From: an uncultured Clostridia bacterium
Lineage (GTDB): Bacteria > Bacillota > Clostridia > HGM11327
NCBI GenBank assembly: GCA_945918795.1
Contig: CAMEIT010000011.1
Coordinates: 1-50,149 of the forward strand
Direction of reading: 5' to 3'
DNA: 50,149 nt
Part shown: piece by piece, positions 15,008 through 25,569 of the stretch
Layout: every line of letters starts with the position of its first letter
How positions within the stretch are numbered: position 1 is the stretch's first letter
Program-made: the position numbers and the translations under genes
Notes under the pieces: generated by a model
Databases searched by the model: none
Seen by the model: the letters and a program-made list of their open reading frames with translations, nothing else
What the model was told of the DNA's origin: nothing

Positions 15008-16633
15008 TTATACGTAATTAGAACCGCCGATAAATTCTCTCAGGAGCGACGTACACGGAACGACGTCATCATCGACAGACTGCACGTACTTCATTATTTT
15101 CTGTATCTTATTCACCTGAATGAAGTATCTGCTGTTTTTATCGATGTTTTCAATAAGCGGCATTATATGCTTTTTAAGCACTGCAAGCTCATATGTCAGC
15201 TCGGAATTGAATATATAATCCGCCTCCTCCTGATAAGGATATATCCACCTGAATTCGCCTCTGCGTACAGACTGCCACATCGCCAATGTATCCTCTATCG
15301 GCGTTCCTCTGAACTTGTTGTCACGCACTATGCGGCGTATGAGTCGGCACGTTGTTGTCGATACGGGAGTATGGTTGTCAATGTTTATATGCGATAATGC
15401 ACTGATGTATATTTTGTACTTATTATAACGCGGAATAAGCTGTGTGAGCGTCTCATTAAGCCCGTGTATTCCCTCAACTATTATGCAGTCATCATTTCCG
15501 AGGCGAACAACCTCACCGTTTTCTCGTTTTCCCTTTTCGAAATTATATGACGGGAGCATAACTTCTTTTCCTGCTATAATGTTTACAAGGTCGTTATTAA
15601 AACGTTTGAGGTCTATTCTGTCTATATGCTCGAGGTCAGCCGCCGCCGCAGGGTCAAGCTTGTCGCGGTCAATAAAGTAATCGTCGCATGAAATCGGAAT
15701 CGAGCGTATTCCTCTTACGGCAAGATGCGTCTGCAGCTTTCTTGAAAGCGTCGTTTTGCCTGATGAAGAAGGTCCTGCAATAAGTATGATTTTTATGTTT
15801 TTAATATCGGCGCTGATGTTGTCCGCAATATTAGATATTTCTTTTTCATGAAAAATTTCGGACATATTTACAAGCTTTTTCAGTTTGCCCGAATCGATTG
15901 CATCATTAAGCTCGGCAATGTTCGACACGCCGCACACCTTGCCCCATTCCTCTGCACGCCAAAGTGCCTTGTCAAATTTGACTGACTGCTCAAAATCAGG
16001 TATCTGCCCTCCAAGCTCGTGCCTCGGGTACATTATAACAATTCCGGGTGAATGAAAATGCAGCTTAAATCCGCGCAAATAGCCCGTAGAAGGCATCATG
16101 TATCCGTAAAGATAATTGCATTCCTTGTTGCATCTGTAAATATGCGCAGTGCTTTCGGGTCTGTAACGGAGAAGCTCCGTTTTATCGTCATATCCGCAGT
16201 CGGAATAAATTTTTGCGGCAGCCTGTTTTGATACTGTTTCTTTTGTGAAAGGAATATTCTTTTTTATTAAAGAGAGCATTTCTTCTTCGATTTTGCGTAC
16301 AACATCTATATCAATGTCGGCTCCGTCTATTTCGCAGTATTGTCCTCTCGACAAGCTGTACATAAACCTTACCTCAGCCCGCGGAAAAAGTCTGTTTACA
16401 GCCATTATAAACACAAACTTCAATGTTCTGTAATATATACGTACTCCGTCCTCCGTCGTAAGGTCAAGCGGTTCAATGCTGCAATCGTAATCTATAACCT
16501 TGTTCAAATCATACACTCTTCCGTCAACGAGTGCGGCAACACAGTATTTGTCGTATTTTTCGCGGAGTATATCGCAAAGCATACTCGGCGCATTAAAACT
16601 GAATTCCTTTTGGCATATCCTGACAGTAAACAT
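15008..16633 (-). CDS. Nucleoside (uridine-like) kinase with N-terminal TGS/tRNA-synthetase-type domain
   Basis: A 541-residue protein. The first 60 residues look like a TGS domain. The next section, to about residue 260, resembles the second additional domain of threonyl-tRNA synthetase (YRTLKFVFIMAVNRLFP, HSPGIVIMYPRHELGG). The C-terminal half is a phosphoribulokinase/uridine kinase domain with the P-loop GPSSSGKTT near residue 290 and SCDDYFIDRD after it. This arrangement is a known clostridial family annotated as nucleoside kinase; the true substrate and the role of the tRNA-synthetase-like half are unclear. GGAGGA precedes the ATG. It is the last gene of the nagA-flavoprotein-kinase operon, 35 bases after the flavoprotein gene. 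Confidence 0.85.
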   Translation of the reverse strand: MFTVRICQKEFSFNAPSMLCDILREKYDKYCVAALVDGRVYDLNKVIDYDCSIEPLDLTTEDGVRIYYRTLKFVFIMAVNRLFPRAEVRFMYSLSRGQYCEIDGADIDIDVVRKIEEEMLSLIKKNIPFTKETVSKQAAAKIYSDCGYDDKTELLRYRPESTAHIYRCNKECNYLYGYMMPSTGYLRGFKLHFHSPGIVIMYPRHELGGQIPDFEQSVKFDKALWRAEEWGKVCGVSNIAELNDAIDSGKLKKLVNMSEIFHEKEISNIADNISADIKNIKIILIAGPSSSGKTTLSRKLQTHLAVRGIRSIPISCDDYFIDRDKLDPAAAADLEHIDRIDLKRFNNDLVNIIAGKEVMLPSYNFEKGKRENGEVVRLGNDDCIIVEGIHGLNETLTQLIPRYNKYKIYISALSHINIDNHTPVSTTTCRLIRRIVRDNKFRGTPIEDTLAMWQSVRRGEFRWIYPYQEEADYIFNSELTYELAVLKKHIMPLIENIDKNSRYFIQVNKIQKIMKYVQSVDDDVVPCTSLLREFIGGSNYV

Positions 16634-16668
16634 AACTATCCTCCGTTTCGTATATTTTATTTATATTG

Positions 16669-17889
16669 TTATACATTCATTCCTGCCGTATAACCCGTAG
16701 AAAATGCTATCTGCAAATTAAATCCGCCCGTATACGCATCCACATCGATTACCTCTCCTGCAAAAAACAGTCCTTTTACGAGCTTTGATTCCATTGTGGA
16801 CGGATTTATCTGCTTTGTATTTACGCCACCCGACGTTATTATTGCCTCCGTTATAGGTCTCGGGCATTTGACTGTGAGTGCAAAATGCTTTAGTGCCTCT
16901 GTCAGATGACGTCTGTCCTCTCTTGTTATCTGATTTATCTTTTTTTCATGCTCAATACCGCAATAATCCGCAATTACGGGTATCATTTTGGAGGGAAGCA
17001 GATCAACGAGTGCATTAACAAAATTTTTATTGCTGTACATCTCAAAATCACGTTTTATTCGTTCCTCGAGCTTTTCCTCCGAAAGAGCAGGCTTCAAATC
17101 TATTTCCAGCCTTGCGCCCGTAATATTCCTTACAAATGCGGAAGCACTCAATATTACAGGGCCCGAAACACCGAAATGCGTAAACAAAAGCTCGCCGAAA
17201 TCGTCATAGAGGAGCTTTCCCGTTTTGCCGTCAAACACTTTAAGCCCTATGTTGCGCAGTGAGAGTCCCTGCAAAGAAAGCACGTTTTTCTCAACCGTTT
17301 CAAGCGGAACAAGCGACGGCTTTGGAGTCACTATTTCATGCCCAAGCGATGCCGCAAGCGCATATCCGTCCCCCGTCGAGCCTGTCAGCGGATAAGATTT
17401 TCCGCCCGTTGCAATAACGGCACTCTCGCATTTGAGAAGAGTATTGTTATCAAGCCGAACACCGACAACCTCGCCGTTATTTGTTACTATTCCCGAAGCT
17501 CTCCCCTGAACGATTTTTACATTCTGACTTTTCATTGATGCCACAAGAGCATTAAGAATGTCCGATGACTTATCGGATACGGGGAAAATTCTTCCGCCGC
17601 GCTCCTCTTTAAGCTTTACACCGCGGTTTTCAAAAAATTCCATTAAATCGTTATTGGAAAAATTCTTCAGTGCGCTGTAAAGAAAGCGTCCGTTTACGGG
17701 TGTATTTGCAATAAATCCGTTAATATCGCACGAATTTGTGAGATTGCATCTTCCCTTTCCGGTAATAAGAAGCTTTTTGCCCGGAGTGCCGTTTTTCTCA
17801 ACGACAACCACATTGTTTCCGTTTTTTGCGGCTGTTATTGCCGCCATCATTCCTGCCGGACCTGCGCCTATGACAACTACGTTACTCAT
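16669..17889 (-). CDS. BaiN/HI0933-family FAD-binding oxidoreductase
   Basis: A 406-residue flavoprotein. The FAD dinucleotide-binding motif GAGPAGMMAA is at residue 8, and the family fingerprint GKKLLITGKGRCNLTN is near residue 40. A central insertion domain and the C-terminal ATGGKSYPLTGSTGDGY and GGFNLQIAFSTGY motifs are present. The family includes the bile-acid enzyme BaiN, but most members have no known substrate; adjacency to nagA does not explain it. The ATG at 17889 overlaps the nagA stop by 8 bases, so translation is coupled. Confidence 0.88.
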   Translation of the reverse strand: MSNVVVIGAGPAGMMAAITAAKNGNNVVVVEKNGTPGKKLLITGKGRCNLTNSCDINGFIANTPVNGRFLYSALKNFSNNDLMEFFENRGVKLKEERGGRIFPVSDKSSDILNALVASMKSQNVKIVQGRASGIVTNNGEVVGVRLDNNTLLKCESAVIATGGKSYPLTGSTGDGYALAASLGHEIVTPKPSLVPLETVEKNVLSLQGLSLRNIGLKVFDGKTGKLLYDDFGELLFTHFGVSGPVILSASAFVRNITGARLEIDLKPALSEEKLEERIKRDFEMYSNKNFVNALVDLLPSKMIPVIADYCGIEHEKKINQITREDRRHLTEALKHFALTVKCPRPITEAIITSGGVNTKQINPSTMESKLVKGLFFAGEVIDVDAYTGGFNLQIAFSTGYTAGMNV

Positions 17890-19066
17890 TCATGAAAACC
17901 GTCTTTCCGCCGATAATAGTTCTTTTTATATTAATATCATCATCAAACAATACTATATCGGCATCCTTTCCTGCTGCAATACTGCCCTTGTTTATATCCT
18001 TTTTAATTATTCTTGCCGGTGTAAGTGATGCCATGCGCACAGCATCAACGAGCTTGACCTCGGCAAGCTTATACATATTGCGCACAAGTCTGTCTGTCGT
18101 CGCAACACTGCCCGCAAAAGACTGTCTGTCGGGAAGCTTTGCAACTCCGTCCTCGACTATTACGCGAGTTCCGTTTTTGCGGCTTCCGAGTATGCTTTCT
18201 GTCACGTTTTGTCCTGCCGCATTCGTTGCGTCCGTGACGAGCGCTATTCTGTCGGCACCCTTTATTTTGTAAATGAGCTGCAACAAAGCTTTAGGCAAAT
18301 GGCAGCCGTCCGCAATGACTTCAACCGTCAAATCATCTATAAGGAATGCGCTTTCCACCACGCCTGCATGGCGGTACGAATTAACTCTGAAAACGCCCGT
18401 CATTCCCGAATAAATGTGCGTTACGTGCCTGTATCCCGCCTCATAGCCCTTTACCACATCATCGTAATCCGCATTTGTATGTGCTATTGACGCAACTATG
18501 CCCTTTTCGGTGAGATACCTTGCAAATTCGGGTGCGCCCTCAAGCTCGGGTGCGGAACACCACATCAATATGCTGTTATATTTTTCGGCAATTTCTTTGT
18601 ACTGTTTTTCCTGCGGTGGCGTAATGTACTCGGGATTCTGCGCGCCGCACTGCGCGAGTGAAAAATAAGGTCCCTCAAGATTGAATCCGAGCATATTCGC
18701 TCCGTCCTTGTTTGCTTTTACTGCGTCATCGAAAGCATCAAGAGCCGCTTTTAATTCCTCAAACGTACAAGCAAGCGTTGTCGGAAGCAAGGATGTCGTT
18801 CCGTGTATAGCATGAGCCCTCGCAACACCCAAAAATGACTCCGTATCGCCGTCCATAAAAGAATAACCGCCGCCGCCGTGTACATGAATATCAACGAAGC
18901 CGGGCGACACATACAAGCCTTTTGCATCTATCACATAGTCCGCATCAGTGCCTATTTTCGCGTCATCAATTACAGCTTCGATCTTGTTGCCGTTTATAAT
19001 GACGGATTTATTTTCAACTATTCTGTTGGGCAAAATAATTTTTCCGTTTGTAATAAGTGTTCTCAT
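17882..19066 (-). CDS. nagA: N-acetylglucosamine-6-phosphate deacetylase
   Basis: A 394-residue amidohydrolase that removes acetate from GlcNAc-6-phosphate, feeding amino-sugar catabolism and cell-wall recycling. Metal and catalytic features are visible: VDIHVHGGGG, NLEGPYFS (Glu), SIAHTNAD (His), HVTHIYSGM (His) and VTDATNAAG (catalytic Asp). The length is normal. AAGGGAG is 13-14 bases before the ATG, a slightly long spacing. No nagB lies next to it. It is preceded by two near-identical copies of a promoter-containing repeat. Confidence 0.93.
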   Translation of the reverse strand: MRTLITNGKIILPNRIVENKSVIINGNKIEAVIDDAKIGTDADYVIDAKGLYVSPGFVDIHVHGGGGYSFMDGDTESFLGVARAHAIHGTTSLLPTTLACTFEELKAALDAFDDAVKANKDGANMLGFNLEGPYFSLAQCGAQNPEYITPPQEKQYKEIAEKYNSILMWCSAPELEGAPEFARYLTEKGIVASIAHTNADYDDVVKGYEAGYRHVTHIYSGMTGVFRVNSYRHAGVVESAFLIDDLTVEVIADGCHLPKALLQLIYKIKGADRIALVTDATNAAGQNVTESILGSRKNGTRVIVEDGVAKLPDRQSFAGSVATTDRLVRNMYKLAEVKLVDAVRMASLTPARIIKKDINKGSIAAGKDADIVLFDDDINIKRTIIGGKTVFMNE

Positions 19067-19110
19067 TTATAAATCAAAACTCCCTTCAAGAATGTCATAC
19101 CAAATATAAA

Positions 19111-19269
19111 CAGGTGAAGTTTTATGCTTCAAATAAAACCTTCCTTGAAAATCAATAATTTCGGTTTTATTATAACATAAATCTTCCTTGAGAAACAACA
19201 AATGAGATTTATGTTTCAATAAAATCTACCTTTGAAATCAATAATTGTGATTTTATTATAACATAAAAC
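19111..19269 (-). repeat. Tandem duplication (86-bp period) carrying two promoters upstream of nagA
   Basis: Two imperfect direct repeats (19111-19183 and 19201-19269, period 86) on the minus strand. Each contains TATGTTATAATAAAA, then AATTATTGATTT, then a palindrome-like GATTTTATT..CATAAATC or GTTTTATT..CATAAAAC. Each copy supplies a TATAAT (19260-19255 and 19174-19169) with TTGTTT upstream at 17 and 18 bases. The palindromes right after each -10 look like operators. They probably give regulated tandem promoters for nagA-flavoprotein-kinase. Confidence 0.7.
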
Positions 19270-19283
19270 AGTTTTAAAAACAA
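19255..19283 (-). promoter_or_regulatory. Upstream promoter of the tandem pair before nagA
   Basis: TTGTTT at 19283-19278, a 17-base spacer and TATAAT at 19260-19255. The second copy has TTGTTT at 19198-19193, an 18-base spacer and TATAAT at 19174-19169. Confidence 0.7.
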
Positions 19284-19342
19284 CACAATTACATGATTCC
19301 TAATTATACTTGCAGCTTGCATCAAAAGACAATAACCTGAAT

Positions 19343-19376
19343 AAAAAAACGCCTCGGCAAATGCTTGCCAAGGCGT
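19343..19376 (-). terminator. Terminator of the glycolytic operon
   Basis: Stem ACGCCTTGGCAAG / TTTGCCGAGGCGT on the minus strand, then seven T, 30 bases after the eno stop codon. Confidence 0.92.
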
Positions 19377-19405
19377 CCGAAAGATTATTTAGATTAATCC
19401 TTTTA

Positions 19406-20734
<1,329 letters not shown>

Positions 20735-22282
20735 TTATTTAATCAGACTTTCGCCTGTCATTTCTTCGGGTATCTTCATTCCCATAATATCAAGCATTGT
20801 CGGTGCTATATCGGCAAGCTTTCCGCCGTCCTTCAGCTTGACGTCCTTGTGAATATTGCTTACGCATATGAACGGAACCTTGTTTGTCGTATGAGCCGTG
20901 TGCGGCTGTTTTGTCACAGGGTCGATCATTTTTTCGGCATTGCCGTGATCTGCCGTAATAAAAAGATTATAATTGATTTTATTCAGCGCCTCAAGAACAC
21001 GTCCTATGCAAGCATCAACGGTTTCAACCGCTTCGACGGCAGCCGGAATAACTCCCGTGTGTCCTACCATGTCGCAGTTCGCATAATTGAGTATTATTAC
21101 GTCGTACTTGCAGGCTTCTATCTGCTCAACTACAGCATCTGTTACTTCGTTTGCGCTCATAGACGGCTTCAAATCGTACGTTGCAACCTTCGGCGACGGA
21201 ATAAGAATTCTGTCCTCATTCTTGAACGGGTCATTAAGACCGTTATTGAAGAAGAAGGTTACATGCGCATACTTTTCCGTTTCGGCAATATGAAGCTGTG
21301 TCAGACCGTTATCAGAAAGATATTCGGCAAGCATATTCTTCGGCGTTCCCTGCGGTTCAAAAGCAACGTGTACTTTGCCTGCAAAGGATTCGTCATACTG
21401 CGTCATCGTTACGTAATACAAATTCTTCGGAGCATATTTTCTTTCAAAGCCGTTGAAGTCATCATAAACAAGCGTTCTTGTGATTTCTCTTGCTCTGTCC
21501 GGTCTGAAATTGAAGAACACGATTGAATCGTTATCTTTAATCGTCGCAACAGGCTTTCCGTTTTCGGTAATAACGCATGGAACAACAAATTCGTCCGTAA
21601 CGCCTGCATCATAAGAATTCTGCATTGCTTCAGCAGCAGACGAAGCAGTATTGCCTTCTCCGTAAACAAGAGCCGCATAAGCCTTTTCTATTCTGTCCCA
21701 GCGGTTATCTCTGTCCATAGCGTAATATCTGCCGGATACAGAAGCGATTTTGCCGTTGCCTATTGCTTTGAGCTGTTTTTCGAGCTCTTCAATATAACCC
21801 TTGCCGCTTGACGGCGGAACATCTCTGCCGTCCATAAAGCAATGAACATAAACTCTGTCAAGACCCATTCTCTTTGCCAACTCAACAACGGCAAGCAAGT
21901 GATCCGTATGTGAGTGTACACCGCCGGGAGAAACAAGTCCGTATATGTGCAGTGACGAATTATTTGTCTTAGCGTTTTCGACAGCCTCCAAGAGAACCTT
22001 ATTTTTGAAGAATTCGCCGTTTTCAATCGTGCGCGTTATTCTCATAAGCTCCTGGTCAACGATTCTGCCCGCACCTATGTTTATATGTCCTACCTCGGAA
22101 TTGCCCATTTGTCCGTCAGGCAAGCCTACCGCTCTGCCGCTTGCGTCAATAAGCGTATACGGACACGTTTCGAAAAGCTTTGTGAGATTCGGCGTTTTCG
22201 CCATTTTCACTGCATTGCCTTCCGTCTCGTCGGTTATGCCGAAGCCGTCCATAATTATAAGCATTGTTAAATCTTTTTTCAT
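20735..22282 (-). CDS. gpmI: 2,3-bisphosphoglycerate-independent phosphoglycerate mutase
   Basis: A 515-residue Mn-dependent mutase that converts 3-phosphoglycerate to 2-phosphoglycerate. The metal-binding IMDGFG is at the N-terminus, the catalytic Ser lies in GNSEVGHINIGAGR, and NYANCDMVGHTG and TADHGNAEKM are near the C-terminus. The ATG at 22282 is preceded by GAGAG, a modest site. A TTG six codons earlier (22300) overlaps the tpiA stop region and is less likely. It is the fifth gene of the operon. Confidence 0.96.
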   Translation of the reverse strand: MKKDLTMLIIMDGFGITDETEGNAVKMAKTPNLTKLFETCPYTLIDASGRAVGLPDGQMGNSEVGHINIGAGRIVDQELMRITRTIENGEFFKNKVLLEAVENAKTNNSSLHIYGLVSPGGVHSHTDHLLAVVELAKRMGLDRVYVHCFMDGRDVPPSSGKGYIEELEKQLKAIGNGKIASVSGRYYAMDRDNRWDRIEKAYAALVYGEGNTASSAAEAMQNSYDAGVTDEFVVPCVITENGKPVATIKDNDSIVFFNFRPDRAREITRTLVYDDFNGFERKYAPKNLYYVTMTQYDESFAGKVHVAFEPQGTPKNMLAEYLSDNGLTQLHIAETEKYAHVTFFFNNGLNDPFKNEDRILIPSPKVATYDLKPSMSANEVTDAVVEQIEACKYDVIILNYANCDMVGHTGVIPAAVEAVETVDACIGRVLEALNKINYNLFITADHGNAEKMIDPVTKQPHTAHTTNKVPFICVSNIHKDVKLKDGGKLADIAPTMLDIMGMKIPEEMTGESLIK

Positions 22283-22296
22283 GCTTTTTCTCTCAA

Positions 22297-23043
22297 TCAA
22301 TAATTTACAACCTTTGAAAAATCTTCAGCCTTGAGGCTTGCTCCGCCTATAAGACCGCCGTCAATATCGGGCATACTCATAAGCTCGGAAGCGTTCTTCG
22401 GATTCATGCTGCCGCCGTACTGTATACGTATCGCCTCGGCAGTTGCCTCGCCGTACATATCCTTTACGATTGAACGGATAAATCCGATAACTTCTTCAGC
22501 ATCCTCTTTCGTTGCAGTAAGGCCTGTTCCTATAGCCCAAACAGGCTCGTATGCAATAACACACTTTTCAACCTGTTCGTTTGTCATGTTTGCAAGAACG
22601 AGTCTTGTCTGCTTTTCAACAACGGCATGAGTTATGCCCGATTCACGCTCGGATTTCAATTCGCCAACGCATATAATAGGCGTGATGTTTCCCGCAAGAG
22701 CCGCAAGCGCTCTCTTGTTTACAACCTCATCTGTTTCGCCGAAATACTGTCTGCGCTCAGAGTGACCTACAATAACGTACTCAACGCCGAGAGCCTTGAG
22801 CATATCGACCGAAACTTCAGCCGTGAAAGCGCCCGACTTTTCAAAATGAACGTTCTGTGCGCCAACCTTTATATTGCTTCCCTTGACTGCCTCAGCAACA
22901 GCGGGAATACATACAAACGGAGGGCAAACAACAACATCAACAGAAGCGTCTTTAACCAACGGCTTAAGAGCATTGACAAGCTCTCTTGCCTCATCCGGCG
23001 TCTTATTCATTTTCCAGTTGCCGGCAATAATAGGTTTTCTCAT
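22297..23043 (-). CDS. tpiA: Triosephosphate isomerase
   Basis: A 248-residue TIM-barrel enzyme that interconverts glyceraldehyde-3-phosphate and dihydroxyacetone phosphate. It has GNWKMN (catalytic Lys), VGHSERR (catalytic His), [11 protein letters not shown] (catalytic Glu) and the phosphate-gripping QYGGSMNP and GGASL. The ATG at 23043 is chosen because GAAAGG lies 8 bases upstream. The region before it (23066-23102) forms an imperfect hairpin between pgk and tpiA. Confidence 0.97.
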   Translation of the reverse strand: MRKPIIAGNWKMNKTPDEARELVNALKPLVKDASVDVVVCPPFVCIPAVAEAVKGSNIKVGAQNVHFEKSGAFTAEVSVDMLKALGVEYVIVGHSERRQYFGETDEVVNKRALAALAGNITPIICVGELKSERESGITHAVVEKQTRLVLANMTNEQVEKCVIAYEPVWAIGTGLTATKEDAEEVIGFIRSIVKDMYGEATAEAIRIQYGGSMNPKNASELMSMPDIDGGLIGGASLKAEDFSKVVNY

Positions 23044-23065
23044 AATTTGTGCCTTTCCATAACGC

Positions 23066-23102
23066 ACACAGAAGACACGCCCGAAAGCGCATCTTCATGT
23101 GT
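23066..23102 (-). other. Intergenic hairpin between pgk and tpiA
   Basis: Imperfect stem built from ACACA/TGTGT, GAAGA/TCTTC and CGC/GCG around a small loop, without a T tract. It is more likely an mRNA processing or stability structure than a terminator. Confidence 0.45.
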
Positions 23103-23115
23103 ACAAAAATATTAA

Positions 23116-24300
23116 TTATTTATCGTTAAGAGCCTCAATGCCCGGAAGTGATTTACCCTCGAGGAATTCAAGAGAAGCACCGCCGCCTGTTGAAACGTGA
23201 GTCATCTTGTCAGCAAAGCCGAATTTTTCAACAGCTGCCGCAGAATCTCCACCGCCGATAATCGTCGTACCCGGATTAGCCGCAACAGCCTTTGCAACCG
23301 CAATCGTGCCTTCAGCATAAATCGGGAATTCGGAAACGCCTACCGGTCCGTTCCAAATGATCGTCTTAGCCTTGTTGATTTCCGCAACAAACAGCTCTCT
23401 TGTCTTAGGTCCTATGTCAAAGCCTTCCCAATCAGCGGGAATCTTGTTGCTGTCAACAATTTTCCACTCTGAATCGTTTGAGAATTCCTTGCCGATAACC
23501 GTATCAACAGGGAGCAAAAGCTTAACGCCCTTTGCCTTTGCTTTTGCAAGCATTTCCTGAGCAAGGTCAAGCTTGTCAAGCTCGCAAATGGAGTTACCTA
23601 TTTCATATCCCATTGATTTGAAGAACGTATATGCCATAGCTCCGCCGATTATAAGCACGTCAACCTTATCAAGCAGGTTCTCGATTACGCCTATCTTGTC
23701 CGAAACCTTCTTGCCGCCCAAAATAGCGAGGAACGGACGCTCCGGATTTGCAAGAGCGTTGCCCATAACGTCAAGCTCTTTCTTGATAAGCAAGCCTGCA
23801 ACAGCCGGCAGATAAGCCGCAACGCCTGCTGTGGAAGCATGAGCGCGGTGTACTGCACCGAAAGCATCGCTTACATAAATATCACCAAACTGAGCAAGCT
23901 GTTTTGCAAACTCAGGATCATTCTTTTCTTCACGAGGATCAAAACGAACGTTCTCAAGCATTACAACGTCGCCCGGCTTCATTGCATCAACGCAAGCCTT
24001 TGCGCTGTCGCCGATTACATCCTCTGCAAGAACAACAGGCTTTCCTATATACTTTGAAAGTCTTTCGGCAACAGGCTTAAGGGTGTATTTCATATCAAAC
24101 TTACCCTTCGGTCTTCCCAAGTGAGACATAAGAACAACCTTTGCGCCCTTGTCTAAAAGATAGTTTATTGTAGGTAATGCAGCCGAAATTCTTGTATCGT
24201 CGGTAATGTTGCCGTCATCATCCTGCGGTACGTTGAAGTCAACGCGAACAAGAGCTCTCTTGCCTGTGAAATCAACATCATATATTGTCGCTTTATTCAT
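23116..24300 (-). CDS. pgk: Phosphoglycerate kinase
   Basis: A 394-residue kinase that makes ATP and 3-phosphoglycerate from 1,3-bisphosphoglycerate. The family signature [13 protein letters not shown] is near the start, with [10 protein letters not shown], the nucleotide-binding [11 protein letters not shown] and the C-terminal [13 protein letters not shown] and [13 protein letters not shown]. The length is normal. AAAGGA precedes the ATG. It is separated from gap by 102 bases containing a strong hairpin. Confidence 0.97.
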   Translation of the reverse strand: MNKATIYDVDFTGKRALVRVDFNVPQDDDGNITDDTRISAALPTINYLLDKGAKVVLMSHLGRPKGKFDMKYTLKPVAERLSKYIGKPVVLAEDVIGDSAKACVDAMKPGDVVMLENVRFDPREEKNDPEFAKQLAQFGDIYVSDAFGAVHRAHASTAGVAAYLPAVAGLLIKKELDVMGNALANPERPFLAILGGKKVSDKIGVIENLLDKVDVLIIGGAMAYTFFKSMGYEIGNSICELDKLDLAQEMLAKAKAKGVKLLLPVDTVIGKEFSNDSEWKIVDSNKIPADWEGFDIGPKTRELFVAEINKAKTIIWNGPVGVSEFPIYAEGTIAVAKAVAANPGTTIIGGGDSAAAVEKFGFADKMTHVSTGGGASLEFLEGKSLPGIEALNDK

Positions 24301-24342
24301 TGCAATTTATCCTTTCGCAGTCATTTCGCATTTTATTTTATG

Positions 24343-24383
24343 TACGGAGACGCTACCCGAATGCGAAACGGCGCGTCTCCGTA
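24343..24383 (-). other. Strong intergenic hairpin between gap and pgk
   Basis: Stem TACGGAGACGC / GCGTCTCCGTA with a loop of about 17 bases and no T tract afterwards. Because the operon must be read through, it probably stabilises or processes the gap transcript, or attenuates it, raising gap over the downstream genes. Confidence 0.65.
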
Positions 24384-24402
24384 TAATGATTAATGTTGTA
24401 AA

Positions 24403-25458
24403 TTACAGTTCAGCAAAGTACTTGATTGTTCTTACCATCTGGCTTGTGTAAGAATTCTCATTGTCGTACCAGGAAACAACCTGAACCTGATATGTGTCGT
24501 CATCAACCTTAGCAACCATTGTCTGTGTTGCATCGAAGATAGAACCGAATCTGCTTCCGATAACATCAGAAGAAACGATTTCTTCGTCGTTGTAGCCGAA
24601 AGACTCAGTAGCAGCAGCCTTCATAGCAGCGTTGATGCCATCAACAGTGATGTCCTTGCCCTTAACAACTGCAACAAGAATTGTTGTTGAGCCTGTCTTT
24701 ACAGGAACACGCTGAGCAGAACCTATGAGCTTTCCGTTGAGCTCTGGAATTACAAGACCGATAGCCTTTGCAGCGCCTGTTGAGTTAGGAACAATGTTCT
24801 CAGCACCTGCACGAGCACGGCGGAGGTCGCCCTTACGATGAGGACCGTCAAGAATCATCTGGTCGCCTGTGTAAGCATGAACAGTTGTCATGATACCGCT
24901 CTGGATAGGAGCATAATCATTGAGAGCCTTTGCCATAGGAGCCAGGCAGTTTGTTGTGCAGGAAGCAGCTGAAATAACCTGATCCTCAGCAGTAAGTGTA
25001 TTGTGATTTACATTAAATACGATTGTCTTGAGGTCTTTTCCTGCCGGAGCTGAAATAACAACCTTCTTTGCGCCTGCCTGAATATGAGCCATTGACTTTT
25101 CCTTAGATGTATAGAAGCCTGTGCACTCGAGAACTACGTCAACGCCGAGCTCGCCCCAAGGAAGGTCTGCTGCCTTCGGCATAGCGTAAATAGTGATTTC
25201 TTTTCCGTCAACAGTGATTGAACCCGGAGTTACAACAGTTTTGCCGTCCTCAGCAAGTACCGGTTCCTTTGAAGTAACCGTGTGACCCTGAGCAACATAG
25301 CTGCCCTGAGCAGAATCATACTTAAGAAGATGAGCAAGCATTTTAGGGCTTGTAAGATCGTTGATTGCAACTACATCATAACCTTCTGCACCAAACATCT
25401 GTCTGAATGCAAGACGACCGATACGGCCGAAACCATTAATAGCAACTTTAACTGACAT
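24403..25458 (-). CDS. gap: Glyceraldehyde-3-phosphate dehydrogenase
   Basis: A 351-residue NAD-dependent dehydrogenase. The Rossmann motif [14 protein letters not shown] is at the N-terminus. The catalytic Cys is in [12 protein letters not shown], and VHAYTGDQ and [17 protein letters not shown] follow. Acidic residue ends the second strand (AINDLT), as in NAD-specific glycolytic GapA. AAGGAGG precedes the ATG at 25458. It follows cggR, so it is expected to be induced by sugar through CggR. Confidence 0.97.
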   Translation of the reverse strand: MSVKVAINGFGRIGRLAFRQMFGAEGYDVVAINDLTSPKMLAHLLKYDSAQGSYVAQGHTVTSKEPVLAEDGKTVVTPGSITVDGKEITIYAMPKAADLPWGELGVDVVLECTGFYTSKEKSMAHIQAGAKKVVISAPAGKDLKTIVFNVNHNTLTAEDQVISAASCTTNCLAPMAKALNDYAPIQSGIMTTVHAYTGDQMILDGPHRKGDLRRARAGAENIVPNSTGAAKAIGLVIPELNGKLIGSAQRVPVKTGSTTILVAVVKGKDITVDGINAAMKAAATESFGYNDEEIVSSDVIGSRFGSIFDATQTMVAKVDDDTYQVQVVSWYDNENSYTSQMVRTIKYFAEL

Positions 25459-25569
25459 TATAATGTCCTCCTTAGAATTATGGGGTTTGAAAACCCTTAA
25501 AAATTTATACCATAATAATATGGCTTGCATCCGAACCCGAAAATCAGGCACGGGCATTTTACAATAATA

